Of a DNA stretch of 64,000 nt, positions 26,340 through 34,576 are shown in pieces (position 1 is the stretch's first letter; every line of letters starts with the position of its first letter). The position numbers and the translations under genes were made by a program. A model generated the notes under the pieces. The model did not search any database and had not been told where the DNA came from. It saw nothing but the letters and a program-made list of their open reading frames with translations. Source of the stretch: Streptomyces sp. F001 (GTDB lineage Bacteria > Actinomycetota > Actinomycetes > Streptomycetales > Streptomycetaceae); the NCBI RefSeq assembly GCF_004187715.1, contig NZ_QZWF01000003.1, positions 558,001 through 622,000 on the forward strand, given 5' to 3'.

Positions 26340-27383
26340 TCACTGCACGAACGCCCCGCACACCGCCTCGTACTTCCGCGTCCACCACACCGCGAGCGCC
26401 GAAGCGGCCGGGAACTGGGAGTCCGCACGGGTGTCGCCGCGTTCGTAGTGCCAGCGCAGCATCCAGAAGTCGTTCAGGCGTTCCCACCACACGCGGTGCA
26501 CGGCCGCCGCGAGCTCCGAGGGCGCCGCTCCGGCGGCACGCCGGTACGCGCGCGCGTACGCCCGCACCTTGGGCAGGTCGAGGGTGCCCGCCGGGCGTAC
26601 GAAGAAGATCGCGGCGGCCCGTACGGCCTCTTCCGCGCGGGGTTGGACGCCGAGCCGGTCCCAGTCGACGATCGCGGCCGGGGCGTCCCCCTGATAGAGC
26701 AGGTTGAACGGGTGGAAGTCGCCGTGCACCCAGCCCACCGAGCCACCGCGCGGGGGGCGCCGGTCCGCGTGCCGCTCCAGCAGCGTGCGCCGTTCCAGGA
26801 GCCGGTGCCGGGCGAGTTCGTCGAAGGAGTCGGCGGGGCGGTGCCGGCGTACGCGCGCGAGGAGGTCGTCGATGAGGTCGAACGTGTCGGCGGGGTCGGC
26901 GCTCTCCACAGGGTGGGGGCTTGTGGCCGGGGGCGTGCGCCCCTTGGGCGGCATCACGCGCTCCAGGCTTGCGTGGACCGCCCCCAGCAGCGCGCCGAGC
27001 CGTGCGCACTGGCCGGTGCTGAGCTGGCCGCCGTGCCGGTGCCGGCCGTCGATCCACGGGTGCAGGGCGTACGCGTGGCCGCCGACGACCGCGACCGTGC
27101 GCCCGTCCCGGCCTGCCAGCGGCGGGGCCACCGGGACGCCGAGGTCGGCCAGGCGCTGGGTCGCCCGGTGCCGGCGTTCGATCGCGGCGGGGTCGGCGGT
27201 GTCGGGGTCGAAGTGGTGCTTGAGGAAGTAGCGGCCGCGGGTCGTGCACAGCCGGTAGCCGCGGTTGAGCAGCCCCTGGTCGACGGGGTCGCAGGTGAGG
27301 GCGGATCCGGCGGAGTACTGGCGCAGAAGGGCGCTCAGCGGGGGCGCGTGGAGCGCAGGGGGTGGTACACATGGGCGCGGCAC
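26340..27383 (-). CDS. Aminoglycoside phosphotransferase (APH)-fold family protein
   Basis: A 347-residue small-molecule kinase-like protein. The Brenner motif is VHGDFHPFNLLYQG (about 216-229) and the metal-binding motif is AIVDWDRLG. The N-lobe has GYRLCTTRGRYFLKHH with the probable ATP-binding Lys. APH-fold enzymes phosphorylate sugars, choline, homoserine or antibiotics; the substrate is not evident and there is no resistance context. The GTG at 27383 is the only start giving the full N-lobe. It is convergent with the second kinase (28 bases apart) and divergent from the second bkd operon. Confidence 0.82.
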   Translation of the reverse strand: MPRPCVPPPALHAPPLSALLRQYSAGSALTCDPVDQGLLNRGYRLCTTRGRYFLKHHFDPDTADPAAIERRHRATQRLADLGVPVAPPLAGRDGRTVAVVGGHAYALHPWIDGRHRHGGQLSTGQCARLGALLGAVHASLERVMPPKGRTPPATSPHPVESADPADTFDLIDDLLARVRRHRPADSFDELARHRLLERRTLLERHADRRPPRGGSVGWVHGDFHPFNLLYQGDAPAAIVDWDRLGVQPRAEEAVRAAAIFFVRPAGTLDLPKVRAYARAYRRAAGAAPSELAAAVHRVWWERLNDFWMLRWHYERGDTRADSQFPAASALAVWWTRKYEAVCGAFVQ

Positions 27384-27857
27384 GCGCCAGATGCTAGGGC
27401 ACCTGGCGAGCCTGTGAGCTGGGCGTTGTCACAGGAAGTCGTCGACGGTCACTTTCGGTCGCAAGTGAGTGATCCCGTTCGCGCACCCTCGTGATCGCCG
27501 AGGATGAATAGCCTTATTTACCCTTTTTCGGGCATTGAGTCGGTGTCGGACACGAACTCTTCCCGTGAACTGGGTGCGCGGGATAACGTGCCGGTGTTCC
27601 GGCCCCCTGCAAGGCTGTGACCTGGGCCCCTTCCCGACTTTGCGATTTACTTGGATTTCCAAGCAAAAACGCAGGTCAGGAGGGGTTACACAGAAATGTG
27701 GAGCACTGGGTAACGTGCCTCTTGCAGGGCGCTCGCCGGGGCACCTGTCACGCCTGTTCCCGGCCGAGTGGCACCCACCCCGTGCCCGAGGGTCGGAACA
27801 GGTGAGCCGCACTGGCCTACCGGCAACCCCGGGGGCCGGACCGACGGAGGAGCACAC
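27384..27857. other. 474-bp leader and promoter region of the second bkd operon
   Basis: No credible gene is seen. The region is AT-richer than its surroundings around 27500-27530 and 27640-27670. It contains the palindrome CTTGGATTTCCAAG (27650-27663) and, just downstream, a potential nested hairpin (GTTAC 27685-27689 with GTAAC 27710-27714, enclosing CACA-GAAA-TGTG at 27689-27700). The last 150 bases are GC-rich with several possible stems. A long leader with transcriptional or RNA-level control is suggested but not proven. Confidence 0.4.
27650..27663. promoter_or_regulatory. Palindrome upstream of bkdA2, candidate operator
   Basis: CTTGGA-TT-TCCAAG has perfect 6-bp arms in an AT-rich patch 195 bases before the second E1-alpha gene. 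Its symmetry suggests a dimeric regulator. It does not resemble the bkdR-bkdA palindrome at 10219-10237 or the ACCG-type operators. Confidence 0.4.
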
Positions 27858-29138
27858 GTGACCGTGGAGAGCACTGCCCCGCGCAAGCCGCGACGCAGCG
27901 CCGGAAGCAAGGCCGGGTCCACCGGCGCCGAAGCAACCGACGCCACCGGCACCCAGCGCACCACCCGCACGACCGCCAAGAAGACCACCGCCAAGAAGGC
28001 CACGCCCGCCAAGCGGGCCGCCGGCGCTGGCAAGGCCACGGGCGCCGCGCAGACTGCCGGCCCCGAGCTGGTGCAGCTGCTGACGCCCGAGGGCGAGCGC
28101 GTCAAGAACGCCGAGTACGACGGCTACGTCGCCGACATCACCCCCGAAGAGCTGCGCGGCCTGTACCGCGACATGGTGCTCACCCGCCGCTTCGACGCCG
28201 AGGCCACCTCCCTGCAGCGCCAGGGCGAGCTGGGCCTGTGGGCCTCGCTGCTCGGCCAGGAGGCCGCCCAGATCGGCTCCGGCCGGGCCACCCGCGAGGA
28301 CGACTACGTCTTCCCGACCTACCGCGAGCACGGCGTCGCCTGGTGCCGCGGTGTGGACCCGACCAACCTGCTCGGCATGTTCCGCGGCGTGAACAACGGC
28401 GGCTGGGACCCGAACGGCAACAACTTCCACCTCTACACGATCGTCATCGGCTCCCAGACGCTGCACGCCACCGGCTACGCGATGGGCGTCGCCAAGGACG
28501 GCGCCGACTCGGCGGTCATCGCGTACTTCGGCGACGGCGCCTCCAGCCAGGGCGACGTCGCGGAGTCGTTCACGTTCTCCGCGGTCTACAACGCCCCCGT
28601 GGTGTTCTTCTGCCAGAACAACCAGTGGGCGATCTCCGAGCCGACCGAGAAGCAGACCCGCGTCCCGCTCTACCAGCGCGCGCAGGGCTACGGCTTCCCC
28701 GGCGTCCGCGTCGACGGCAACGACGTGCTGGCCTGCCTCGCCGTCACCAAGTGGGCGCTGGAGCGCGCCCGCAACGGCGAGGGCCCGACGCTGGTCGAGG
28801 CGTACACGTACCGGATGGGCGCCCACACCACCTCCGACGACCCCACCCGCTACCGGGGCGACGAGGAGCGGCAGTCATGGGAGGCGAAGGACCCGATCCT
28901 GCGCCTTCGCCGCCACCTGGAGTCCTCAAACCACGCGGACGAGGGATTCTTCGCGGAACTCGAGGCGGAGAGCGAGGCGTTGGGCAGGCGAGTGCGCGAA
29001 GCGGTCCGTGCCATGCCGGACCCGGACCACTTCGCCATCTTCGAGAACGTGTACGCGGACGGGCATGCGCTCGTCGACGAGGAGCGAGCCCAGTTCGCCG
29101 CCTACCAGGCGTCGTTCGCGGACGTAGAGGGGGTCTGA
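27858..29138 (+). CDS. bkdA: 2-oxo acid dehydrogenase E1 alpha subunit (second copy) with Lys/Ala-rich N-terminal tail
   Basis: A 426-residue E1-alpha. The catalytic part begins near YVADITPEELRGLYRDMVLT; the ThDP motif is GDGASSQGDVAESFTFSAVY...QNN, and RMGAHTTSDDPTRYRG is the C-terminal loop. Before it lies a basic tail of about 75 residues with KKTTAKKATPAKRAAGAGKA, like histone H1 or HupS-type tails and absent from the first copy. The GTG at 27858 follows GGAGGAG; the 30 codons upstream in frame lack a good start. It is the first gene of the second bkd operon, whose relation to the first resembles the two bkd clusters of S. avermitilis. Confidence 0.9.
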   Translation: MTVESTAPRKPRRSAGSKAGSTGAEATDATGTQRTTRTTAKKTTAKKATPAKRAAGAGKATGAAQTAGPELVQLLTPEGERVKNAEYDGYVADITPEELRGLYRDMVLTRRFDAEATSLQRQGELGLWASLLGQEAAQIGSGRATREDDYVFPTYREHGVAWCRGVDPTNLLGMFRGVNNGGWDPNGNNFHLYTIVIGSQTLHATGYAMGVAKDGADSAVIAYFGDGASSQGDVAESFTFSAVYNAPVVFFCQNNQWAISEPTEKQTRVPLYQRAQGYGFPGVRVDGNDVLACLAVTKWALERARNGEGPTLVEAYTYRMGAHTTSDDPTRYRGDEERQSWEAKDPILRLRRHLESSNHADEGFFAELEAESEALGRRVREAVRAMPDPDHFAIFENVYADGHALVDEERAQFAAYQASFADVEGV

Positions 29139-29140
29139 AC

Positions 29141-30136
29141 ATGGCCGTGGAGACTGTGACATTCAAGAACATGGCCCTGGCCAAGGCGATCAACGAGTCG
29201 CTGCGCCGCGCCCTGGAGACCGACCCCAAGGTCGTCATCATGGGCGAGGACGTCGGCAAGCTCGGCGGTGTGTTCCGCGTGACCGACGGACTGCAGAAGG
29301 ACTTCGGCGAGAGCCGCGTCATCGACACCCCCCTCGCCGAGTCGGGCATCGTCGGTACGGCGATCGGCCTGGCCCTGCGCGGCTACCGCCCGGTCGTGGA
29401 GATCCAGTTCGACGGCTTCGTCTTCCCGGCGTACGACCAGATCGTCACCCAGCTCGCGAAGATGCACGCCCGCTCGCTGGGCAAGGTCAAGCTCCCGGTC
29501 GTCGTCCGCATCCCCTACGGCGGCGGCATCGGCGCGGTCGAACACCACTCCGAGTCCCCGGAGGCGCTGTTCGCGCATGTGGCGGGCCTGAAGATCGTGT
29601 CGCCGTCCAACGCCTCGGACGCCTACTGGATGATGCAGCAGGCCATCCAGAGCGACGACCCGGTGATCTTCTTCGAGCCCAAGCGGCGCTACTGGGACAA
29701 GGCCGAGGTCAGCACGGAGGCGATCCCCGGCCCGCTGCACAAGGCACGGGTCGTCCGCGAGGGCACCGACCTCACTCTCGTCGCGTACGGCCCGATGGTG
29801 AAGCTCTGCCAGGAGGTCGCGGACGCGGCCGCCGAGGAGGGCCGCTCCCTGGAGGTGCTGGACCTGCGCTCGGTCTCCCCGCTCGACTTCGACTCGATCC
29901 AGGCCTCGGTGGAGAAGACCCGCCGCCTGGTGGTCGTCCACGAGGCGCCGGTGTTCTTCGGTTCCGGTGCGGAGATCGCCGCCCGGATCACGGAGCGCTG
30001 CTTCTACCACCTGGAGGCCCCGGTGCTCAGGGTCGGCGGCTACCACGCCCCGTATCCGCCGGCCCGCCTGGAGGAGGAGTACCTGCCCGGCCTGGACCGG
30101 GTGCTGGACGCCGTCGACCGCTCGCTGGCGTACTGA
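29141..30136 (+). CDS. bkdB: 2-oxo acid dehydrogenase E1 beta subunit (second copy)
   Basis: A 331-residue E1-beta subunit, very similar to the one at 11508-12512. Landmarks are VIMGEDVGKLGGVFRVTDGL, DTPLAESGIVGTAIGLAL, RIPYGGGIGAVEHHSESPEA and FFGSGAEIAARITERCFYHL. The ATG at 29141 lies two bases after the E1-alpha stop with AGAGGGGG as ribosome-binding site. It acts with the second E1-alpha in ThDP-dependent oxidative decarboxylation. The close paralogy suggests the two operons differ in expression or in substrate range. Confidence 0.94.
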   Translation: MAVETVTFKNMALAKAINESLRRALETDPKVVIMGEDVGKLGGVFRVTDGLQKDFGESRVIDTPLAESGIVGTAIGLALRGYRPVVEIQFDGFVFPAYDQIVTQLAKMHARSLGKVKLPVVVRIPYGGGIGAVEHHSESPEALFAHVAGLKIVSPSNASDAYWMMQQAIQSDDPVIFFEPKRRYWDKAEVSTEAIPGPLHKARVVREGTDLTLVAYGPMVKLCQEVADAAAEEGRSLEVLDLRSVSPLDFDSIQASVEKTRRLVVVHEAPVFFGSGAEIAARITERCFYHLEAPVLRVGGYHAPYPPARLEEEYLPGLDRVLDAVDRSLAY

Positions 30137-30146
30137 GGAGAGGGTC

Positions 30147-31562
30147 GTGACGACGATGACGGAAGCTTCCGTACGCGAGTTCAAGATGCCCGACGTGGGC
30201 GAGGGCCTGACCGAGGCCGAGATCCTCAAGTGGTACGTCCAGCCCGGCGACAAGGTCACAGACGGCCAGGTGGTGTGCGAGGTCGAGACCGCGAAGGCGG
30301 CCGTCGAACTCCCCATCCCCTATGACGGAGTCGTCCGCGAGCTGCACTTCCCCGAGGGCACGACGGTGGACGTCGGCACGTCGATCATCGCGGTGGACGT
30401 GAGCGGCGGGGCACCGGCACCGCAGGCGCCCGCCGAGCCGCAGCAGGCGCCGGCGCAGGAGGAGCCGAAGCCGGAGGGCCGCCAGCCGGTCCTCGTGGGG
30501 TACGGCGTGGCCACGTCCTCCACCAAGCGCCGCCCCCGCAAGGGACCCGAGGCCCCGGCCCAGCAGGCCTCGGCCGCGATCCAGTCCGAGCTGAACGGCC
30601 ACGGGACGGCGCAGACCGCCACCCCGGTCCCGCCGCCCACCGCGCCCCCGCAGCAGCGCCCCCTCGCCAAGCCGCCGGTGCGCAAGCTGGCCAAGGACCT
30701 CGGCGTCGACCTCGCGACGGTCACTCCGACCGGCCCGGAGGGCATCATCACCCGCGAGGACGTCCACGCGGCGGCGGCCCCGCAGACCCTCGAGCCCACG
30801 CCGACGCCGGTCGTGGCGCCGACCCCGGCATCGGCCCCGGCGCCGGCCTCGTACGACACGACCCGCGAGACCCGCATCCCCGTCCGCGGCGTCCGCAAGG
30901 CCACGGCCGCCGCCATGGTCGGCTCGGCCTTCACCGCGCCGCACGTCACGGAGTTCGTGACGGTCGACGTGACGCGCACGATGAAGCTGGTCGAGGAGCT
31001 GAAGGAGGACAAGGAGTTCACGGGCCTGCGCGTGAACCCCCTGCTGCTCATCTCCAAGGCCCTCCTGGTCGCGATCAAGCGCAACCCGGACATCAACGCG
31101 TCCTGGGACGAGGCCAACCAGGAGATCGTGGTCAAGCACTACGTCAACCTGGGTATCGCCGCGGCCACCCCGCGCGGTCTGATCGTCCCGAACATCAAGG
31201 ACGCGCAGGACAAGACCCTGCCGCAACTCGCCGAGGCACTGGGCGAGCTGGTGTCGACAGCCCGCGAGGGCAAGACGTCCCCCTCGGCCATGCAGGGCGG
31301 CACGGTCACCATCACCAACGTCGGAGTCTTCGGCGTCGACACCGGCACGCCGATCCTCAACCCCGGCGAGTCCGCGATCCTCGCGGTCGGCGCGATCAAG
31401 CTCCAGCCGTGGGTCCACAAGGGCAAGGTGAAGCCACGTCAGGTGACGACACTGGCGCTCAGCTTCGACCACCGGTTGGTGGACGGGGAGTTGGGGTCGA
31501 AGGTCCTTGCCGACGTGGCGGCGATCCTGGAACAGCCGAAGAGGCTGATCACCTGGGCCTGA
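30147..31562 (+). CDS. bkdC: 2-oxo acid dehydrogenase E2 subunit (second copy)
   Basis: A 471-residue dihydrolipoyl acyltransferase with one lipoyl domain (Lys in VETAKAAVELP, about 50), an Ala/Pro/Gln-rich linker, a peripheral subunit-binding domain (KPPVRKLAKDLGVDLATVTP, about 175-205) and a catalytic domain ending in the active-site motif DHRLVDG. The GTG at 30147 is chosen because GAGGAG lies six bases upstream; an ATG three codons later is possible. It closes the second bkd operon, and a strong bidirectional hairpin follows at 31585-31616. Confidence 0.93.
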   Translation: MTTMTEASVREFKMPDVGEGLTEAEILKWYVQPGDKVTDGQVVCEVETAKAAVELPIPYDGVVRELHFPEGTTVDVGTSIIAVDVSGGAPAPQAPAEPQQAPAQEEPKPEGRQPVLVGYGVATSSTKRRPRKGPEAPAQQASAAIQSELNGHGTAQTATPVPPPTAPPQQRPLAKPPVRKLAKDLGVDLATVTPTGPEGIITREDVHAAAAPQTLEPTPTPVVAPTPASAPAPASYDTTRETRIPVRGVRKATAAAMVGSAFTAPHVTEFVTVDVTRTMKLVEELKEDKEFTGLRVNPLLLISKALLVAIKRNPDINASWDEANQEIVVKHYVNLGIAAATPRGLIVPNIKDAQDKTLPQLAEALGELVSTAREGKTSPSAMQGGTVTITNVGVFGVDTGTPILNPGESAILAVGAIKLQPWVHKGKVKPRQVTTLALSFDHRLVDGELGSKVLADVAAILEQPKRLITWA

Positions 31563-31584
31563 CGCGTCCGGTTCGGAGGCGGCA

Positions 31585-31616
31585 AGGGGCCCACTGCTTG
31601 TCAGCAGTGGGCCCCT
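31585..31616. terminator. Bidirectional terminator between bkdC2 and a carboxypeptidase gene
   Basis: AGGGGCCCACTGC and GCAGTGGGCCCCT form a perfect 13-bp stem with a 6-base loop. It is 23 bases past the E2 stop and 26 bases before the end of the convergent gene at 31642, so it probably stops both transcripts. Confidence 0.82.
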
Positions 31617-31641
31617 ACTGCGTACCGGTGTCCAGCCGGGG

Positions 31642-32580
31642 TCAGTCCCGCTGGGCGCCCGACGGCAGCGTGCGCAGTTGCATCGTGCTCGCTGTGCTGC
31701 TGCCGAAGGCGTAGTCCATCAGCTTCGCGGCGTCCGTGAAGCGGTACTGGTCGTTGAGGAGTACGCCGATGACGGTCTTGCCGTTGCGGGTTCCGGCGAA
31801 GACGAGGCAGGGGCCGGCCGGGGTGTTGGTACCGGTCTTCACGCCGATCGCACCGCTGTAGGAACCCAGCAGCTGGTTGGTGTTGTACCAGGTGTACGTG
31901 CGGGTGCCGCCGGTGCTCGTCGTGGCGTACTGCACGGTCTTCGTCTTCTTCACGATGCCCGAGAACGTCGAGAACGTCATCGCGCTGCGTGTGAGCCTGG
32001 CGAGGTCGCGCGGCGTCGTGTAGTTCGTGTTCTGCGTCGAGTTGCCGTCGAACGAGTCGAAGTGCGTGTTGGTCAGGCCCAGGGCATCGGCCTTCTTGTT
32101 CATCTTGGCGATGAAGTTCTTGGTGCGGGCCGCGACCGTCGTGCCGGTGCCGAACTTGTCCGCGAGGGCCATCGCGGCGTCGCAGCCGGACGGCAGCATC
32201 ATCGCGTGCAGCAGCTGGCGGACGGTGACCTTGTCGCCGGTCTTCAGGTCCGCGGTGCTCGCGCCCTTGGCTGCGACGTAGTCCCGGTAGGACTGCTTGA
32301 TGGTGACCTTGGTGTCCAGGTTCACGTCCGGGATGGCCAGCACGACCCGAGCCGTCATGATCTTCGTGGTGCTCGCCATCGGCCGCTTGGTGTCGGCGTA
32401 CTTGCTGTAGAGCGTGGAGCCCGTCGCACTGTTGAGCATGAACGCGCCCTTGGCGCTGACCGTGGGCGCGGTCGCCGCCTGGGCGGGTGCCGTCAGGGCG
32501 CCGCCCGCGACCAGCGCGCCGGTGGTGGCGACGACGGCTGCGGCTCTGCGGAAACGTACACCCTTGATGCCGGTTATCAC
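31642..32580 (-). CDS. Secreted D-alanyl-D-alanine carboxypeptidase (S11), copy 1
   Basis: A 312-residue low-molecular-weight penicillin-binding protein that trims D-Ala from peptidoglycan stem peptides. A signal peptide (FRRAAAVVATTGALVAGGAL...APAQA, cleavage near residue 36) is followed by the S11 domain with ASTTK (Ser-x-x-Lys), LPSGCDAA where SxN is normally found, and GVKTG (KTG motif). The GTG at 32580 aligns with the paralogue's ATG and has GGAG upstream; longer in-frame extensions are unconserved. It is the downstream member of a tandem pair with 32826-33731. Confidence 0.85.
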   Translation of the reverse strand: MITGIKGVRFRRAAAVVATTGALVAGGALTAPAQAATAPTVSAKGAFMLNSATGSTLYSKYADTKRPMASTTKIMTARVVLAIPDVNLDTKVTIKQSYRDYVAAKGASTADLKTGDKVTVRQLLHAMMLPSGCDAAMALADKFGTGTTVAARTKNFIAKMNKKADALGLTNTHFDSFDGNSTQNTNYTTPRDLARLTRSAMTFSTFSGIVKKTKTVQYATTSTGGTRTYTWYNTNQLLGSYSGAIGVKTGTNTPAGPCLVFAGTRNGKTVIGVLLNDQYRFTDAAKLMDYAFGSSTASTMQLRTLPSGAQRD

Positions 32581-32716
32581 TATGAACGCTCCGAGTGTGC
32601 GAAATGCCCGGTAAGGCATCTGCGTTGTGAGGGGGCAGGCTCTGGTGAGACTCGCCAGGAGCGTTCGGGGATGTACGGCCTGGCATAACGAAATCACCAA
32701 GAGGGCGAGGAACGTC

Positions 32717-32753
32717 CAAGGGGGCGGCCGCCGTCGAGCGGTCCGCCCCCTTG
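32717..32753 (-). terminator. Hairpin between the two carboxypeptidase genes
   Basis: CAAGGGGGCGG (32717-32727) and CCGCCCCCTTG (32743-32753) form a perfect 11-bp stem. It lies 73 bases past the stop of the upstream paralogue (32826) and before the downstream one, so the two genes may be separate transcription units. Confidence 0.65.
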
Positions 32754-32754
32754 C

Positions 32755-32810
32755 CGGTGACCCGGTGACCCGGTGACCCGGTGACCCGGTGAGCCGGTGA
32801 CCCGGTGAGC
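32755..32810. repeat. Octanucleotide tandem repeat CGGTGACC, seven units
   Basis: Seven consecutive 8-bp units (CGGTGACC, twice CGGTGAGC) fill the 3' untranslated region between the carboxypeptidase stop at 32826 and the hairpin at 32717-32753. Non-coding; a candidate variable-number repeat. Confidence 0.85.
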
Positions 32811-32825
32811 CGGTCGTCCTGGGCG

Positions 32826-33731
32826 TCAGCCCAGGCTGGTGAAGCCGTAGTTCATGAGCTTCTTCGCGTCCGCCTCGCGCTGGGCGATCGAGGAGGAGGC
32901 GAGCACCGTGCCGATGACCGTCTTGCCGTTGCGGGTGGCGGCGAAGACGAGACAGTACTTGGCCTCCGGGCCGGAACCGGTCTTCACGCCGATCGCACCG
33001 CTGTAGGTGCCGAGCAGGCCGTTGGTGTTCTTCCACGGCGCCATGGTGCGGACGCTGCCGGTCTTGGTGATCGTCTTCGCCGTGTACTGCTTCGTCTTGA
33101 CGATCGTGCGGAACGTGGAGCTCTTCATCGCGCTGCCGGCGAGTTTCGTCAGGTCGCGCGGCGTCGAGTAGTTCGCCCCGTTACCGATGCCGTCGAAGGA
33201 GTCGAAGTGGGTGTTCGTCAGGCCGAGGTTCCTCGCGGTGGTGTTCATCTTGCCGATGAACGACTTCACGCGCGCGGCCCGCGTCGAGCCCGTGCCGAAC
33301 TTGTCGGCGAGCGCGTAGGCGGCGTCGCAGCCCGACGGCAGCATCAGGCCGTACAGCAGCTGGCGCACGGTGACCTTGTCGCCGACGATCAGCTTGGCGT
33401 TGGAGGCCCAGTTGTTGTCGACGATGTAGTCGCTGTAGGCCTTCTGGATCGTGACTTTGGCGTCGAGGTTGAGGTTCGGCTGCGAGAGCACGACCTTCGC
33501 GGTCATGATCTTGGTGGTGGAGCCGGTGGAGCGCCTGGTGTCCGCTGCCTTCGTGTACAGCGTCTTGCCGTTCGCGTTGTTCATGACGTAGCCGCCCTTG
33601 GCCACGATCGAGGGGGCGGCGGCGGCCTGCGCGGGCGCAGCGGAGAAGGCACCGGCCGCGAGCACGGCGCCGGTGGTCACGGCGACGGCAGTGGCTCTGC
33701 GGATACGGGTGCCCTGAATGCCGGTTTTCAA
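32826..33731 (-). CDS. Secreted D-alanyl-D-alanine carboxypeptidase (S11), copy 2
   Basis: A 301-residue paralogue of the protein at 31642-32580 with the same layout: signal peptide (RRATAVAVTTGAVLAAGAFS...AQA), catalytic GSTTKIMTAKVV (SxxK), LPSGCDAAYALADKFG in place of the SxN motif, and GVKTG. The ATG at 33731 starts MKTGIQGTRIRR, matching the GTG-started paralogue. The Cys replacing Asn of SxN is shared by both copies, so it is probably a subfamily trait rather than a lesion. The tandem pair arose by duplication. Confidence 0.88.
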   Translation of the reverse strand: MKTGIQGTRIRRATAVAVTTGAVLAAGAFSAAPAQAAAAPSIVAKGGYVMNNANGKTLYTKAADTRRSTGSTTKIMTAKVVLSQPNLNLDAKVTIQKAYSDYIVDNNWASNAKLIVGDKVTVRQLLYGLMLPSGCDAAYALADKFGTGSTRAARVKSFIGKMNTTARNLGLTNTHFDSFDGIGNGANYSTPRDLTKLAGSAMKSSTFRTIVKTKQYTAKTITKTGSVRTMAPWKNTNGLLGTYSGAIGVKTGSGPEAKYCLVFAATRNGKTVIGTVLASSSIAQREADAKKLMNYGFTSLG

Positions 33732-33925
33732 GTGAAGTACCCCGATTGCTTTGAATTCCTCTGATATGCGGCCGAATTGAGGTCAGGGGCCCGAAGGCGA
33801 AAGGGGCCGCACGTGTGTGACGCGTAAGTACCACAGAAGGTTGTGCGGCAGGTGAGGCGGGCCCCGTCACGTCCGCATGATGGACGGGACTCCGTATGCG
33901 TACGTGATGTATCTATCCTGTGGGC

Positions 33926-34576
33926 ATGCCCCTGGTCGTGAAGCAACCGCCCGCCGCCGACCGCGTCTACCACCACGTCAAACAGGGCGTCCTGGACCGC
34001 CGTTACGAGGGCGGAACCCTGCTCACCGAGGGCGAGCTGGCCGATGCCGTCGGGGTCTCTCGCACTCCGGTGCGCGAGGCACTGCTCCGGCTGGAGGTCG
34101 AGGGCCTGATCAAGCTGTACCCGAAGAAGGGCGCCCTCGTACTGCCCGTCTCCGCGCAGGAGATCGCGGACGTCGTCGAGACCCGGCTGCTGGTGGAGGA
34201 GCACGCGGCCCGCAAGGCCGTACCCGCACCGCCCGGCCTCATCGAGCGGCTCGAGGAACTGCTCGCACTGCAGAAGGAACAGGCCGCCGCCGGGGACCTG
34301 GCCGCCGCCGCCGTCACCGACCGCTGCTTCCACGCCGAGATCGTCCGCAGCGGCGGCAACGAGATCCTCTCCCGGCTCTACGACCAACTCCGCGACCGGC
34401 AGCTGAGGATGGGAGTCGCCGTCATGCACTCTCACCCCGACCGGATCGCCAAGACCCTCACCGAGCACGAGGAGATCCTGGACGCGCTGCGCTCGGGGGA
34501 CGCCGAGGCGGCCGTCGGAATCGTCCACCGGCACGTCGGCTGGTTCTCGCACCTCGCCCGGGGTGAGGTCCGATGA
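33926..34576 (+). CDS. GntR family regulator (FadR/FCD subfamily)
   Basis: A 216-residue GntR regulator. The winged HTH (VYHHVKQGVLDRRYEGG, LTEGELADAVGVSRTPVREA, LRLEVEGLIKLYPKKG) covers residues 10-75, followed by a helical FCD effector domain with the metal-site pattern ETRLLVEEHAARK, CFHAEIVRSGG and HEEILDALRSGD...HRHVGWF. The ATG at 33926 is preferred; a GTG two codons earlier is possible. There is no strong Shine-Dalgarno. It is coupled to the MFS gene by ATGA, so it probably controls that transporter in response to a carboxylate-type ligand. Confidence 0.88.
   Translation: MPLVVKQPPAADRVYHHVKQGVLDRRYEGGTLLTEGELADAVGVSRTPVREALLRLEVEGLIKLYPKKGALVLPVSAQEIADVVETRLLVEEHAARKAVPAPPGLIERLEELLALQKEQAAAGDLAAAAVTDRCFHAEIVRSGGNEILSRLYDQLRDRQLRMGVAVMHSHPDRIAKTLTEHEEILDALRSGDAEAAVGIVHRHVGWFSHLARGEVR

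Noticed and set aside
27720..27857. S-adenosylmethionine or cobalamin riboswitch before the second bkd operon
   Set aside because: GGCAACCC and GCACTGG fragments occur, but the conserved cores of either class are not assembled in order.
32755..32810. CRISPR array
   Set aside because: Units are 8 bp with no spacers; the other repeats here are coding or contiguous.
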